Origin: Mycolicibacterium pulveris
GTDB taxonomy: Bacteria; Actinomycetota; Actinomycetes; Mycobacteriales; Mycobacteriaceae
Reading direction: 5' to 3'
NCBI RefSeq assembly: GCF_010725725.1
Contig: NZ_AP022599.1
Location: 1,860,001-1,924,000 of the forward strand
DNA: 64,000 bases
Made by a program: the position numbers and the translations under genes
Shown here: piece after piece, positions 1 to 11,831 of the stretch
How the letters are laid out: each line of letters begins with the position of its first letter
Position numbering within the stretch: the first letter of the stretch is position 1
The notes under the pieces: model-generated
What the model was told of the DNA's origin: nothing
Databases searched by the model: none
What the model saw: the letters and a program-made list of their open reading frames with translations, nothing else

Positions 1-34
1 CGCGAGTTCCGTAGAACGCCAGCACGAACTTCAT
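1..34 (-). CDS. Glycosyltransferase, glycopeptidolipid type (5' tip only)
   Basis: Read on the minus strand, the first bases encode MKFVLAFYGTR and then run off the window. This is the characteristic N-terminus of mycobacterial UDP/dTDP-sugar glycosyltransferases that decorate glycopeptidolipids (MKFVLA.YGTRGD), where it forms the first beta strand and the Gly-rich turn of the GT-B fold. A GGAG lies 6 bases before this ATG, which favours it over an in-frame ATG at 55. Only 11 codons are visible, so the donor and acceptor sugars cannot be inferred. Its position next to an acyltransferase, mmpS/mmpL and dTDP-rhamnose genes fits a lipid glycosylation role. Confidence 0.6.
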   Translation of the reverse strand, partial: MKFVLAFYGTR

Positions 35-263
35 CGGATACTCCGGCCTCTCCATCCCCGTAAGCGCCGGCCAACCGCCCCAGGCTCAGCGGCCGGACGG
101 GCTAACCCGGCCAGCACGTTCACCTCGCCGATTGACCGCGGCGCGGACTCCAGATCGCAAAAGCATGTCAGTTACCCTGACGCTCGTGTCAAATAAGGTC
201 GTTCTGTCGACACCGACGCCGTAGCGGGAGCCGCGCGCGACCCTGTGCCACCGGAGGCCATCT

Positions 264-1646
264 GTGACCACTCAGGACCCTGTACGCACATTGACCGGTG
301 AAACCAGGCCGGACAACCGGCTTGCGCTGATGGACCAGGCGTTCTACGCGGGGCATCGCGCCAGCGGCCAAAAAGAGGTCATGCAGGTGGCGTGGCTCTA
401 CGACCGCCCCATCGACCTGGATGGGCTGAAGCGGTTTCACCAGATGATGAGCCGTTCGTTGTGGGGCCGGCTGATCGAGCGTTCACCTCTGCCGTTCGGT
501 CGGTACCGATGGGTCGCAGCTCAGCGCTCGGCGCCCATCGATATCGCTGAGACTCCGCGTCCACGCGCCGAACTCGGCGACTGGTTCGACGAACGCGCAC
601 AACTGCCCGTCGACCCTGAACAAGGACCCGCCTGGCACGTCGGCGTCCTTCCTCTGACTGACGGCTCCACGGCGATCACCATGATCATCTCTCACTACGT
701 GCTCGACGGCCTTGGCAGCGTCGTCGAGGTCGCCAAGGCGATCATGGGTCTTGCTCGCGACCACGACTATCCGCCCCCACGGTCACGCAGTCGCTTGCGC
801 GCGTTGGTTGAGGATGCCGGTCAAGCCGCCCGCGACATGCCCGAGGTCGCGCGGGCTCTCGTCGCCGCGGCCAAAGAGGCCCGGCGTCGTCAAAACGACG
901 ACACCCGAAAAGCACCGAAGCCGACAACCGTCCGTCGCGGAGGAGATCACCACGTCGTCGTGCCGGGTGTCTGGGTCCTGATCGACTCGGAGGTTTGGGA
1001 TGCGCGCGCGGCGGCCCTTGGCGGGGCGAGCAACACCCTGGCAACCGGATTGGCTGCGAAACTCGGCGAGTATCTGGGTCGTCGGCATCCCGATGATGGC
1101 ACCGTCAAAATGCAGGTCATCGTCAGCGATCGCACCGAGGACGACACACGCGCGGTTGCGGTGTCTTTCGCCCGCACGGGGATCGACCCGACGGAGGTGA
1201 CGAAAGATCTCAGTACCGCCCGCGGCGCGATAAAGGAGGCACTGAAGACCCTTCGGGACACGCCGGACGAAGCATCGCCGCTTCTGCCGTTGACCCCGTT
1301 CACACCGCGACGGACGTGGAAACAGCTGATGGAATGGGCGATGGACGACCCGGACCAGCCGGCGGTCATCTCCAATTTCGGTGACGTCGGCTCGGCGGTG
1401 ACCTGTCCGGACGGCACCCAGTGCCAGGCCGCGTGGGCGCGCGGGACGAACCAGCACATCACCGAGGATCGACTCGAGCGAACCGGCGGTCTGTTGCAGG
1501 TGTTGTTCGGTCGGCTGCCCACGGTCGGCAAGATCTCCATGAGTATTCAGGCCTACCAACCCGGGGGCGTGACCACCAAGGCCGCTCTGCGGGATCTGGT
1601 GGTGAGCACGTTGGCCGAATTCGACCTGGCCGGCGAGATCGACTGA
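264..1646 (+). CDS. Acyltransferase-like protein, condensation-domain superfamily
   Basis: A 460-residue protein that starts at GTG with CCGGAGG about 6 bases upstream. The N-terminal half carries ISHYVLDGLG around residue 138, a variant of the HHxxxDG active-site motif of the condensation / PapA / WS-DGAT acyltransferase superfamily; the first His is replaced by Ser but the second His and DG are kept. The opening (LMDQAFYAGHR) resembles WS/DGAT and PapA starts. Such enzymes move acyl groups onto hydroxyls of lipids or sugars. Lying between a glycosyltransferase and mmpS/mmpL, it may acylate the exported glycolipid. The substrate is unknown, and a diacylglycerol acyltransferase-like role is the main alternative. 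Confidence 0.6.
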   Translation: MTTQDPVRTLTGETRPDNRLALMDQAFYAGHRASGQKEVMQVAWLYDRPIDLDGLKRFHQMMSRSLWGRLIERSPLPFGRYRWVAAQRSAPIDIAETPRPRAELGDWFDERAQLPVDPEQGPAWHVGVLPLTDGSTAITMIISHYVLDGLGSVVEVAKAIMGLARDHDYPPPRSRSRLRALVEDAGQAARDMPEVARALVAAAKEARRRQNDDTRKAPKPTTVRRGGDHHVVVPGVWVLIDSEVWDARAAALGGASNTLATGLAAKLGEYLGRRHPDDGTVKMQVIVSDRTEDDTRAVAVSFARTGIDPTEVTKDLSTARGAIKEALKTLRDTPDEASPLLPLTPFTPRRTWKQLMEWAMDDPDQPAVISNFGDVGSAVTCPDGTQCQAAWARGTNQHITEDRLERTGGLLQVLFGRLPTVGKISMSIQAYQPGGVTTKAALRDLVVSTLAEFDLAGEID

Positions 1647-1737
1647 CGAGTCGTCTGTTTGAGGGACCACGCCGGAAACGCCGCAGAGCAGGAGGTTTGC
1701 TGATCAGGCCACCGCAACTTCCGCCGCGTGCTCAACA

Positions 1738-1751
1738 GGGGGAAATCCCCC
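1738..1751 (+). terminator. Possible small hairpin downstream of the acyltransferase gene
   Basis: GGGGG-AAAT-CCCCC forms a 5-bp GC stem about 90 bases after the stop. There is no U tract, so this is a weak terminator candidate. The rest of 1647-1914 shows no convincing gene and presumably holds the promoter for mmpS. Confidence 0.25.
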
Positions 1752-1914
1752 GGATGCAACACAGGATCATGCATTACCATCCGTCGTTACGGAACCGTCA
1801 ATATGAATACGGCCTACATGGTTAGGTGTTCTCAGAATCGGTCGCGGTGCCAGCGTGGTGCGTCATCCCGTTCGGCAGGCATGGCTTCGGGTGAATCGGC
1901 GGAAAGGGAAAGGA

Positions 1915-2529
1915 ATGGGTGTGGTGGTCGACGGCAGTACCTACGACGTTGAGCCCGCCCGATCCGACGTCGCCGTCGAGGACGGCCCTAGCCAGACTCG
2001 CCGCAAAGGTTTCCTTCGGCGACGGGCGCGTCAGCCGTCACCCACGTCTCAAGTAAAGCGGCCGGCTCGCGCCAAGCGCCGTACCCCAGCGTCGTTGATG
2101 TTCCGCCTGTTGAGGCGGGTGTGGCTTCCGCTGGTCATAGTCGCTGTGCTCGTCGCTGGTGGATTCACCGTGTCACGGCTGCACAGCATCTTCGGCAGTG
2201 TGAATTCTCTGTCATATGGCGACACGAAAGTAGACGAAACCCCCATCAACCCCAAGTACTTGAAGTACGAGATCTTCGGGCCGCCGGGAACTGTCGCTCA
2301 AATCAGCTATTTCGACGAGAACGGCAGCCCGAAATTCATCAAAGACGTGCCGTTACCGTGGTCGCTCGAATTTCCTATCACCACCGCGGCGGGTGTCGGC
2401 AGCATCGCGGCAAACGGGGATAGCGAGAGTCTCGGTTGCCGCATCTTGGTGGACAACGTCGTGAAATCCGAGAACATAAAACAGCACGCGGTGAGCACCT
2501 TTACCAGCTGCATGCTGAAGGCCGCATGA
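1915..2529 (+). CDS. mmpS: MmpS family accessory protein with a long basic N-terminus
   Basis: Small membrane partner of the MmpL exporters. The ATG at 1915 is preceded by GGAAAGGGAAAGGA, a good ribosome site, and gives 204 residues. Residues 1-65 are cytoplasmic, hydrophilic and rich in Arg/Lys; residues about 70-88 ([15 protein letters not shown]) form the single membrane helix; the rest is the periplasmic MmpS beta-sandwich with two late cysteines (GCRILV and SCML). MmpS proteins are usually about 140 residues, so the extra length lies in the cytoplasmic N-terminus. The stop overlaps the mmpL start (ATGA), so the two are translationally coupled. By family it stabilises or assists MmpL in lipid export. 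Confidence 0.88.
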   Translation: MGVVVDGSTYDVEPARSDVAVEDGPSQTRRKGFLRRRARQPSPTSQVKRPARAKRRTPASLMFRLLRRVWLPLVIVAVLVAGGFTVSRLHSIFGSVNSLSYGDTKVDETPINPKYLKYEIFGPPGTVAQISYFDENGSPKFIKDVPLPWSLEFPITTAAGVGSIAANGDSESLGCRILVDNVVKSENIKQHAVSTFTSCMLKAA

Positions 2530-5471
2530 GCAACCACCTGCTGCACAACACTCGACCGCTGGCGGCGCAGACCATCCGGCGGTTTGCGGTGCCGATCATC
2601 TTGGCGTGGTTGGTGGTCGTCGCGATCTTGACCGTCGCCGTTCCGACGCTCGAAGAGGTCGAACAACGGCAGGGCTTGTCGCTGAACCCCACAGACGCGC
2701 CGTCATTCCAGGCTGCCGAGCGGATGAGCGAAGCCTTCGACTCCCCCGACTCGGGTGGTGCGGTGATCATCGTCCTGGAGGGCGACGAGCCGTTGGGCCA
2801 GGCCGCGCGCGATTACTACGACCATTTGATCGGTGAGCTGCGAGCCGACCACCAACACGTGCAGGGTGTCCAGGATTTCTGGGGTGACGAACTCACCCGG
2901 GGAGCCGCGCAAAGCGCTGACGGCAAGGCCGCCTATGTCCAAATAAGCCTCGTCGGTAGCCAAGACCAAGACCTGGCCACCACGAACGAATCGGTCGCAG
3001 CCGTTCGGGGCATCGTCGAACGGATCCAACCCCCCCCAGGGGTGACCGCCTACATCACCGGCCCTTCGGCGATCGCCGCTGATATCAGCGCAAGCGGGAA
3101 CCGGACCGTCATCCTGATCACGGTGGTCAGCATCGCCGTGATTCTTGTGATGCTGCTTTTCGTATACCGTTCGGTCGCTACTGCTTTCCTGTTGTTGGCG
3201 GTGGTGGGGATTCAGTTGCAGGCCGCGCGTGGAATAGTCGCTTTCCTTGGCCTGCACGACATTATTGGCCTGACGACTTTCGGCGTGAACCTGCTCGTCG
3301 CGCTCTGCATCGCCGCGGGAACTGATTACGGAATATTCTTCTTCGGCCGTTATCAGGAGGCACGGCAGGCCGGCGAGGATCGAGAAACCGCCTTCTATAC
3401 CACTTATCGAGGGGTTGCCAAGGTGGTCTTGGCCTCCGGGTTGACGATCGCCGGGGCGCTTTACTGCCTGAGCTTCACGCGGTTGCGGTTCTTCAATCTT
3501 TTGGCGCTGCCGTGCGCCGTGGGTGTCTTGGTCGCAATCGCGGTCGCGCTCACGCTCTTTCCCGCGATCATCACGGTGGGAAGCCGGTTCGGCTTACTCG
3601 ACCCGAAGCGCACCCTCAGCACCCGCGGGTGGCGACGGGTCGGCACCGCGATCGTGCGTTGGCCGGCGCCCATTCTCACCGCGACCATGGCGGTCACCCT
3701 TATCGGACTGCTCGCACTGCCGGGTTTCAAGCCGAGCTACAACGATCAGAAATATCTTCCAAAAAACATTCCCGCTACTCAGGGCATGACGGCGGCAGCG
3801 CGGCATTTTCCCGAGTCGGTGATGATGACGCCCGAGATCTTGATGGTCGAAACCGACCGCGATCTGCGCAATCCAACCGATTTCCTGATCCTGAACAAGC
3901 TGGCCAAATCCGTGCTCGCGGTTCCGGGGGTCGCGAAGGTGCAGGCGGTGACTCGACCCGAGGGAACCCCGATCCCGCACACCACGATTCCGTACATGCT
4001 CAGCATGCAACAGGCAGGCCAGCAGCAGTACATGTCTTTCCAGAAACCCCAGATGGACCAGATCCTCGAGCAGGCCAACATGCTCGAGGAAGCGATCAAC
4101 ATCATGCGGCATATGTACGGCCTGATGGAACAGATGGTCACGACGATGCACGACATGACCGCCAAGACTCATGAAGTACAGGAAATCACCGAAGAACTGC
4201 GGGACAGCATCGCGAATTTCGATGATTTCTTCCGACCGATCCGCAATTACTTTTACTGGGAACCGCACTGTTTCAACATTCCTATTTGCTGGTCGTTGCG
4301 AAGCATATTTGACGTGTTCGACGGGGTCGATGTACTCACCGAAAAGCTCGATGCCCTGGTACTGAATATCGACAAAATCGACATCCTCATGCCGCAGATG
4401 GTCGCCCAGTTCCCGCAGATGATCGCGATCATGGAAAGCATGCGGACGATGATGCTGAGCATGCATTCCACCATGAGCGGGGTCATGGGTCAGATGGACG
4501 AGGCCAACGTCGACCCGACCGCCATGGGGAAATCGTTCGACGCCGCGCAGAACGATGATTCGTTCTATATCCCGCCGGAAGTCTTCAAGAACGAAGATTT
4601 CAAACGGGTCATGGACATTTTCATTTCACCGGACGGCAAAGCGGTGCGGATGCTCATCACCCAGAAAGACGATCCCGCATCCCCCGACGGCATCGCGAGG
4701 GTAGACGAGATCAAGCTCGCTGCCGAAGAAGCCCTCAAGGGCACACCGCTGGAAGGTTCCTCGATCTATCTCAGCGGGACCGCGGCCATGACGAAGGACA
4801 TCGTCGTGGGGTCGCAATTCGACCTGATGATCGCCGTAGTCGCGGCGATCTGCCTGATCTTCATCGTCATGCTGATCATCACGAGGAGTTTCGTTGCCGC
4901 CCTCGTGATCGTCGGCACGGTTCTGGTGTCGCTTGGCGCCGCGTTCGGAGTGTCGGTGTTTGTCTGGCAGTACCTACTCGGCATACCGATCCACTGGGCA
5001 GTTCTCGTGATGGCGGTGATAGTCCTCCTCGCCGTCGGGTCCGATTACAACTTGCTTCTGGTCGCGCGGATAAAGGACGAGCTGGGCGCGGGCATCAACA
5101 CCGCGATCATTCGCGCGATGGCGGGCACCGGCAAGGTCGTGACCACCGCGGGGTTGGTGTTCGCCGCAACCATGGCCTCCATGGCGATCAGCGACCTGCT
5201 CAGCATCGGTCAAATCGGCACGACGATCGGACTGGGTCTGCTGTTCGACACGCTGGTCGTGCGCGCGTTCATGACCCCGTCCATTGCCGCGCTGTTGGGC
5301 CGCTGGTTCTGGTGGCCGCAACAAGTGCGGCAACGACCGGCGAGTTCGTTGCTGAGGGCCACGGGGCCGCGCCCGTTGGTACGGGCCCTGCTACAGACCC
5401 CACCACCGGACGCGGCCGGCGTCACGGCCCGCGCAGGCAACACCGGAGAGCACCGTGACACACGGCGATGA
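2526..5471 (+). CDS. mmpL: MmpL family lipid exporter (RND superfamily), first copy
   Basis: A 981-residue inner-membrane transporter. The start at 2526 overlaps the mmpS stop by four bases. The RND plan is visible: one helix near residue 22, a periplasmic loop, helices about 195-390, a second periplasmic part and helices about 770-940. The proton-relay Asp-Tyr pairs of MmpL proteins are at D267-Y268 ([16 protein letters not shown]) and D840-Y841 ([13 protein letters not shown]). A Met-rich helical insert around residues 505-660 surrounds a segment containing [12 protein letters not shown], typical of MmpL4/5-type proteins that work with MmpS. The cargo is probably a glycolipid made by the neighbouring enzymes; this is inferred from context. 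Confidence 0.92.
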   Translation: MSNHLLHNTRPLAAQTIRRFAVPIILAWLVVVAILTVAVPTLEEVEQRQGLSLNPTDAPSFQAAERMSEAFDSPDSGGAVIIVLEGDEPLGQAARDYYDHLIGELRADHQHVQGVQDFWGDELTRGAAQSADGKAAYVQISLVGSQDQDLATTNESVAAVRGIVERIQPPPGVTAYITGPSAIAADISASGNRTVILITVVSIAVILVMLLFVYRSVATAFLLLAVVGIQLQAARGIVAFLGLHDIIGLTTFGVNLLVALCIAAGTDYGIFFFGRYQEARQAGEDRETAFYTTYRGVAKVVLASGLTIAGALYCLSFTRLRFFNLLALPCAVGVLVAIAVALTLFPAIITVGSRFGLLDPKRTLSTRGWRRVGTAIVRWPAPILTATMAVTLIGLLALPGFKPSYNDQKYLPKNIPATQGMTAAARHFPESVMMTPEILMVETDRDLRNPTDFLILNKLAKSVLAVPGVAKVQAVTRPEGTPIPHTTIPYMLSMQQAGQQQYMSFQKPQMDQILEQANMLEEAINIMRHMYGLMEQMVTTMHDMTAKTHEVQEITEELRDSIANFDDFFRPIRNYFYWEPHCFNIPICWSLRSIFDVFDGVDVLTEKLDALVLNIDKIDILMPQMVAQFPQMIAIMESMRTMMLSMHSTMSGVMGQMDEANVDPTAMGKSFDAAQNDDSFYIPPEVFKNEDFKRVMDIFISPDGKAVRMLITQKDDPASPDGIARVDEIKLAAEEALKGTPLEGSSIYLSGTAAMTKDIVVGSQFDLMIAVVAAICLIFIVMLIITRSFVAALVIVGTVLVSLGAAFGVSVFVWQYLLGIPIHWAVLVMAVIVLLAVGSDYNLLLVARIKDELGAGINTAIIRAMAGTGKVVTTAGLVFAATMASMAISDLLSIGQIGTTIGLGLLFDTLVVRAFMTPSIAALLGRWFWWPQQVRQRPASSLLRATGPRPLVRALLQTPPPDAAGVTARAGNTGEHRDTRR

Positions 5472-5504
5472 CGTCGGTGTCGGCTGCCGCCTAGTAACCA
5501 CCGC

Positions 5505-8411
5505 ATGAACACCGACCGTCGAGCCCCATCGATGGCACGGGCGATCCGCCGACTCGCGCCGTTGATCATCCTGGCGTGGATAGCCCTGACGCTGCTCGTG
5601 ACTTTTGCGGTCCCGTCGCTCGAGCAGGTCGGCCGGGAACAGGCCGTGCCGATGAGCCCACGCGACGCACCCTCGGTCGAGGCGATGCTCCGCATGGGCC
5701 AGGTGTTTCAAGAGGCCGATTCCGACAGCATGGCAATGGTCGTCCTGGAGGGCCAGCAACCTCTCGGTGACGAAGCCCGCGCGTATTACGACGGCTTGAT
5801 CCGCGCGTTGCGAAACGACCCCCACGTCGAGCACGTGCAGGATCTGTGGGGCGATCGACTCACGGCGGCAGGCGCACAAAGCCCCGACGGCAAAGCCGTT
5901 TACGTGCAGTTGAATCTGGCTGGCGATCAGGGAACGCCGAAGTCACAAGAATCCGTGAAAGCGGTGCGCGACATCGTTGATCGGACACCACCGCCCCCCG
6001 GTATCGAGGTCCACGTCACCGGCTCGGCCTCGCTTGTCGGGGACATGACGCACAGCGGTGAAAGATCCATTCTGAGGTTGACGTTCGTAGGCGCACTGAT
6101 CATTTTTCTGGTGCTGCTCATCGTCTACCGGTCGTTCGTCACGGTGATTCTGCTGTTGGTCACGGTGGGCATAGAGGTATTCGCCGCGCGCGGGATTGTT
6201 GCCTTCATCGGCCATCAGGATCTGGTCCTGCTCTCGACGTTTTCCGTCAATCTCCTGGTGGCTCTTGCGATGGCGGCAGGCACCGACTACGGGATCTTCT
6301 TCTTCGGCCGCTACCAGGAGGCCCGTCAGTCCGGAGAGGACAGGGAGACGGCGTTCTACACCACGTACCGCGGGGTGGCCCCGGTGGTGTTGGGATCGGG
6401 TCTGACGATCGCTGGCGCATTGTTGTGCCTGAGCTTCACCCGGATGCCGATCTTCCAGACCGTGGGCGTGCCGTGCGCTGTGGGCATGGTCGTCGCGGTC
6501 GTCGTCGCGCTCACGCTGGTTCCGGCCGTATTGACCGTCGGAAGCCGGTTCGGCCTGTTCGATCCGAGACGCAGAATCGGGACCCGTCGGTGGCGGCGGG
6601 TCGGGACAGCCATCGTCCGCTGGCCCGGCCCCATTCTGGTCGCGACATTGGCGGTCACGCTGGTCGGCCTGGTTGCACTGCCGGGCTACCGAACCAGCTA
6701 TGACGACCGCCAATACCTACCCGGCGACGTCCCGGCCAACCTGGGCTACGCCGCTGCTGACCGTCACTTCTCCCAAGCCCGGATGATGCCCGACATTCTC
6801 ATGATCGAATCCGATCACGACATGCGTAACCCGAACGACTTTCTGATACTGCACAAATTGGCAAAAGCGATCTTCCAGGTGCCCGGCGTTTCGCGCGTGC
6901 AGGGCATAACCCGGCCCGAGGGCACGCCGATCGAGCGCACCTCAATACCTTTTCTCATCAGCATGCAGAACGCCGGCGTGGTCCAGATGATGAAACATAT
7001 GCGCGCCCGCGTTGACGACATGCTGAAACAAGCCGAGTTGATGGACAAACAGATCGCTCTGGCGAAGGTCATGTACGACATACAACGGGAATTAACCGAC
7101 ATCGCCCATGACACAACGAATTTGACCAAAGACATGTCCTTTGTGGTCGCTGATCTACGAGACCACCTCGCCGATTTCGACGATTTCTTCAGACCGATCC
7201 GAAACTACTTCTACTGGGAGCCGCACTGCTTCAACATCCCGGTCTGCTGGGCACTGAGAAGTATCTTCGATGCACTCGACACCGTCGATTCACTCACCTT
7301 CAAGATGCAGGACCTCGTAAAGGACCTGGAACAACTGGATGCCCTGCTGCCGCAACTACTCGCCTCGTTGCCACGCATGATCGCCATCATGACCACCATG
7401 CGGGATATGTTGCTGAAAATGCACAGCACCATGGGCGGTCTGTTCGACGTGCTGAACGAATCGACCGAGGACGCCACTGCCATGGGCCAGGCGTTCGATT
7501 CCGCCAACAACGACGATTCGTTCTATCTACCCCCGGAGGTGTTCGACAATCCCGATTTCCAGCGCGCAATGAACTCTTTCCTTTCCCCGGACGGAAAGGC
7601 GGCGCGATTCATCATCTCCCACAAAGGCGATCCCGGATCGCCTGAAAGTATCGCGAACATCGATCGCATAAGGATGGCGGCCGAGGAAGCGCTGAAGGTT
7701 ACCCCGTTACAGGGTGCAGACGTTCATCTTGCGGGTGCCGCGTCGACATTTCAGGACCTGCGGGACGGCTCCAAATATGACCTGTGGATCGCGGCGGTCA
7801 GCGCACTCTGCTTGATTTTCATCATCATGCTCGTCATCACGCGGAGCATCATCGCGGCCCTGGTCATCGTCGGCACGGTGGCACTTTCTCTGGGCGCATC
7901 GTTTGGGATGGCGGTGCTGATCTGGCAGTACATTCTGGGCATCAATTTGCACTGGATGGTGCTTCCGATGGCCGTGATCATCCTTCTCGGTGTCGGATCC
8001 GACTACAACCTGCTGCTCGTATCCCGGATAAAAGAAGAAATCTCGGCCGGCATAAACACGGGCATCATCCGCGCCATGGGCGGCACCGGCAAGGTCGTGA
8101 CGAACGCCGGGCTGGTGTTCGCGTTCACGATGGCCGCGATGGTGGTCAGCGATTTGAGGATCATCGGACAGGTCGGCACCACCATTGCTCTGGGCCTGAT
8201 GTTCGACACGTTGGTCGTGCGCGCGTTCTTGACTCCGTCGATCGCCGCGCTTCTCGGACGGTGGTTCTGGTGGCCGCAGATTGTGCGCCCACGCCCGGCA
8301 AGCCACATGCTGCGCTCCGAAGGTCCGCGCCCACTGGTGCGCGCCTACCTGCTGCCGAGAGACGATTCCGATGACGCGATCACGACGCCGCTCGAGCCTG
8401 TGAAGTCATAG
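5505..8411 (+). CDS. mmpL: MmpL family lipid exporter (RND superfamily), second copy
   Basis: A 968-residue tandem paralogue of the upstream MmpL, starting 33 bases after its stop. It has the same architecture, with Asp-Tyr pairs at D261-Y262 and D833-Y834, the same [12 protein letters not shown] segment and nearly identical membrane motifs. The helical insert is shorter and less Met-rich, and this is the main divergence. The mmpS-mmpL-mmpL order is that of glycopeptidolipid loci, where both MmpL proteins are needed for export. It is co-transcribed with the first copy and followed by a strong hairpin at 8484-8516. Confidence 0.92.
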   Translation: MNTDRRAPSMARAIRRLAPLIILAWIALTLLVTFAVPSLEQVGREQAVPMSPRDAPSVEAMLRMGQVFQEADSDSMAMVVLEGQQPLGDEARAYYDGLIRALRNDPHVEHVQDLWGDRLTAAGAQSPDGKAVYVQLNLAGDQGTPKSQESVKAVRDIVDRTPPPPGIEVHVTGSASLVGDMTHSGERSILRLTFVGALIIFLVLLIVYRSFVTVILLLVTVGIEVFAARGIVAFIGHQDLVLLSTFSVNLLVALAMAAGTDYGIFFFGRYQEARQSGEDRETAFYTTYRGVAPVVLGSGLTIAGALLCLSFTRMPIFQTVGVPCAVGMVVAVVVALTLVPAVLTVGSRFGLFDPRRRIGTRRWRRVGTAIVRWPGPILVATLAVTLVGLVALPGYRTSYDDRQYLPGDVPANLGYAAADRHFSQARMMPDILMIESDHDMRNPNDFLILHKLAKAIFQVPGVSRVQGITRPEGTPIERTSIPFLISMQNAGVVQMMKHMRARVDDMLKQAELMDKQIALAKVMYDIQRELTDIAHDTTNLTKDMSFVVADLRDHLADFDDFFRPIRNYFYWEPHCFNIPVCWALRSIFDALDTVDSLTFKMQDLVKDLEQLDALLPQLLASLPRMIAIMTTMRDMLLKMHSTMGGLFDVLNESTEDATAMGQAFDSANNDDSFYLPPEVFDNPDFQRAMNSFLSPDGKAARFIISHKGDPGSPESIANIDRIRMAAEEALKVTPLQGADVHLAGAASTFQDLRDGSKYDLWIAAVSALCLIFIIMLVITRSIIAALVIVGTVALSLGASFGMAVLIWQYILGINLHWMVLPMAVIILLGVGSDYNLLLVSRIKEEISAGINTGIIRAMGGTGKVVTNAGLVFAFTMAAMVVSDLRIIGQVGTTIALGLMFDTLVVRAFLTPSIAALLGRWFWWPQIVRPRPASHMLRSEGPRPLVRAYLLPRDDSDDAITTPLEPVKS

Positions 8412-8483
8412 CGTCAACGTGAACGAGCCGTCACGCACTTCCAAAGCGTCTGGTCAACGGTATTGCGCCACGCCAATTGAGCC

Positions 8484-8516
8484 GGGGTGGCGGTCCGTGG
8501 CCACCACGGCCATCCC
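8484..8516 (+). terminator. Strong hairpin ending the mmpS-mmpL-mmpL transcript
   Basis: An 8-bp outer stem (8484-8491 with 8509-8516, one G-U pair) continues after a 4-base bulge into CGTGG-CCA-CCACG (8496-8508). There is no U tract, as is common for mycobacterial terminators. It separates the exporter operon from a new promoter at 8526. Confidence 0.5.
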
Positions 8517-8525
8517 AGGCCAGGG

Positions 8526-8554
8526 TTGATATTGTCCGCAAAGTAAATTACGTT
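8526..8554 (+). promoter_or_regulatory. Predicted SigA-type promoter for the 8606 gene
   Basis: TTGATA (8526-8531), a 17-base spacer and TACGTT (8549-8554) match the mycobacterial housekeeping consensus well. Transcription would start near 8561, giving a leader of about 45 bases. Confidence 0.55.
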
Positions 8555-8605
8555 CCGAGAACGGGTCAGACCTGTGCGGTATGACAGAAGGGCCCCGAAC
8601 TGGCA

Positions 8606-9910
8606 ATGTCCGTCAAATCTAGGGTGTCGATGGGTCAGCTTCGAGCTAAAAAAGGCGGCGCCATGGTCGGCGCGTTGGTCGTCTCCAGTGCGCTTGCCAC
8701 CGGGGGGTTCAACGGCGCGCCAGCCGCCAACGCAACTTGTTTCTCGGCCTTCGGGATCGGTAACGGTAACGGTTGCACGAGCAACCTGACCACGATCGCG
8801 ATCGGGATCGGCCCCGGGGCGGTCGCGAACGCCTCGTTGGGAATCTTCAGCAGCGCCGTGGCGATAGGTGCCGGCGCCAGTGCGACCGCCGGCCTGAGCG
8901 CCTTCACCAACGTGACCGCGTTCGGCGACGGCGCCACTGCCGGGGCGCTTTTCTCCATCCTGGGAATGGTTACTCAGATCGGCCCGGGGACTGCCGCAGC
9001 GATCGGCGGACCCAACATCGCCATCAGCCTCGCGCCGCTTGTTGGGAGCCCACCGGCTAACTCGGGCGCCTCCGGCGGCGGCAATATCGCCTTCCAGTTC
9101 GGTCCGGGCACCGCCTCAGCCATCGGTATTGCCAATTTCGCCATCGGCATGTCACCTTGGGGCGACGGGTCGCAGAACACCGTCGCAGGTTTCGTCGGCA
9201 CCGCCGCGTTCAACCTTTACAACAACAGCGTCGCCGCCGCGCAAGGTTTCCTTGCACTGGCCGTGAACGTTCTGAATTTCCAGCTGTGGCCGTTTCCGCC
9301 GCTGGTCAACTTGATGAACTCGATTGTCAACGGCATCGAAGCCATCCTGAGGTTTTTCGGATTCAACGCACCGCCCCCTGCGGCTGCGGCCGATGCCTCA
9401 ACGTTGGCTGCGGGGGTCGACGAACCCGAGAGCCCTGCGCCCGCCCCCGAGTTGCAGATGGCAGCAGCGGCCGACGAGGGCGCTGAGTCCGGATTCACCA
9501 TGGCGGCGGCCGCCACGGGAGTCGACGGATCGACTATCACAGACGAACCGGAAGCCGTTGAATCACCAGTCGAGGACGCAGAACCCGGCGAGTTGGTGGA
9601 TGCCACCGCATCTGAGGACGAGACCGAAGTCGAGGCGGAGGAGAGCGTCGGTATAGAAACCGAAACCGACACCGACACCGACGTCGACACCGACGTCGAC
9701 GTCGACACCGACACCGACGTCGACACCGACACCGACCAACTTGACGACGCCGACGCTGTCGCAGCGGTCAAGACCGATGACGAGGCGTCCACGACCACCA
9801 CAACCGGATCGACGGTGACGTCGAGCGGCAACGACGGGAACGAGACGTCGACGACCGCCACCACCTCGGCCGACACCGGTTCCGGCGGCGTCGACAAGGC
9901 GTCCGCATAG
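8606..9910 (+). CDS. Exported Ala/Gly-rich protein with acidic DTDV repeat tail
   Basis: A 434-residue protein with no recognised enzyme domain. Residues about 1-45 form a signal peptide (basic start, hydrophobic [13 protein letters not shown], then APAANA before Thr-Cys); an in-frame ATG at 8630 is an alternative start. Residues 50-215 are Gly/Ala/Ile-rich with repeating short strands ([26 protein letters not shown]), suggesting a repetitive beta structure. A Pro-rich segment with [24 protein letters not shown] follows. The C-terminal 170 residues are strongly acidic with Asp-Thr/Asp-Val repeats and then a Thr/Ser-rich end. It lies between lipid export and rhamnose genes, so a surface role is likely but unproven. 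Confidence 0.7.
   Translation: MSVKSRVSMGQLRAKKGGAMVGALVVSSALATGGFNGAPAANATCFSAFGIGNGNGCTSNLTTIAIGIGPGAVANASLGIFSSAVAIGAGASATAGLSAFTNVTAFGDGATAGALFSILGMVTQIGPGTAAAIGGPNIAISLAPLVGSPPANSGASGGGNIAFQFGPGTASAIGIANFAIGMSPWGDGSQNTVAGFVGTAAFNLYNNSVAAAQGFLALAVNVLNFQLWPFPPLVNLMNSIVNGIEAILRFFGFNAPPPAAAADASTLAAGVDEPESPAPAPELQMAAAADEGAESGFTMAAAATGVDGSTITDEPEAVESPVEDAEPGELVDATASEDETEVEAEESVGIETETDTDTDVDTDVDVDTDTDVDTDTDQLDDADAVAAVKTDDEASTTTTTGSTVTSSGNDGNETSTTATTSADTGSGGVDKASA
9661..9740 (+). repeat. Asp-Thr/Asp-Val coding repeat
   Basis: Tandem 6-base units (GACACC and GACGTC) encode alternating Asp-Thr and Asp-Val in the acidic tail. Arrays like this can change length by slippage in steps of two codons without shifting frame. 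Confidence 0.85.
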
Positions 9911-9936
9911 CTGGCACGGTCGGTGATCGACAGACT

Positions 9937-9942
9937 TACGAT
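9937..9942 (+). promoter_or_regulatory. Leaderless -10 element for rmlA
   Basis: TACGAT matches TANNNT and ends 6 bases before the ATG at 9949, placing the transcript start on or beside the start codon. No Shine-Dalgarno is visible, in keeping with leaderless translation. Confidence 0.5.
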
Positions 9943-9948
9943 GGCGCC

Positions 9949-11816
<1,868 letters not shown>

Positions 11817-11831
11817 CGGAAAAGCCGAGCG

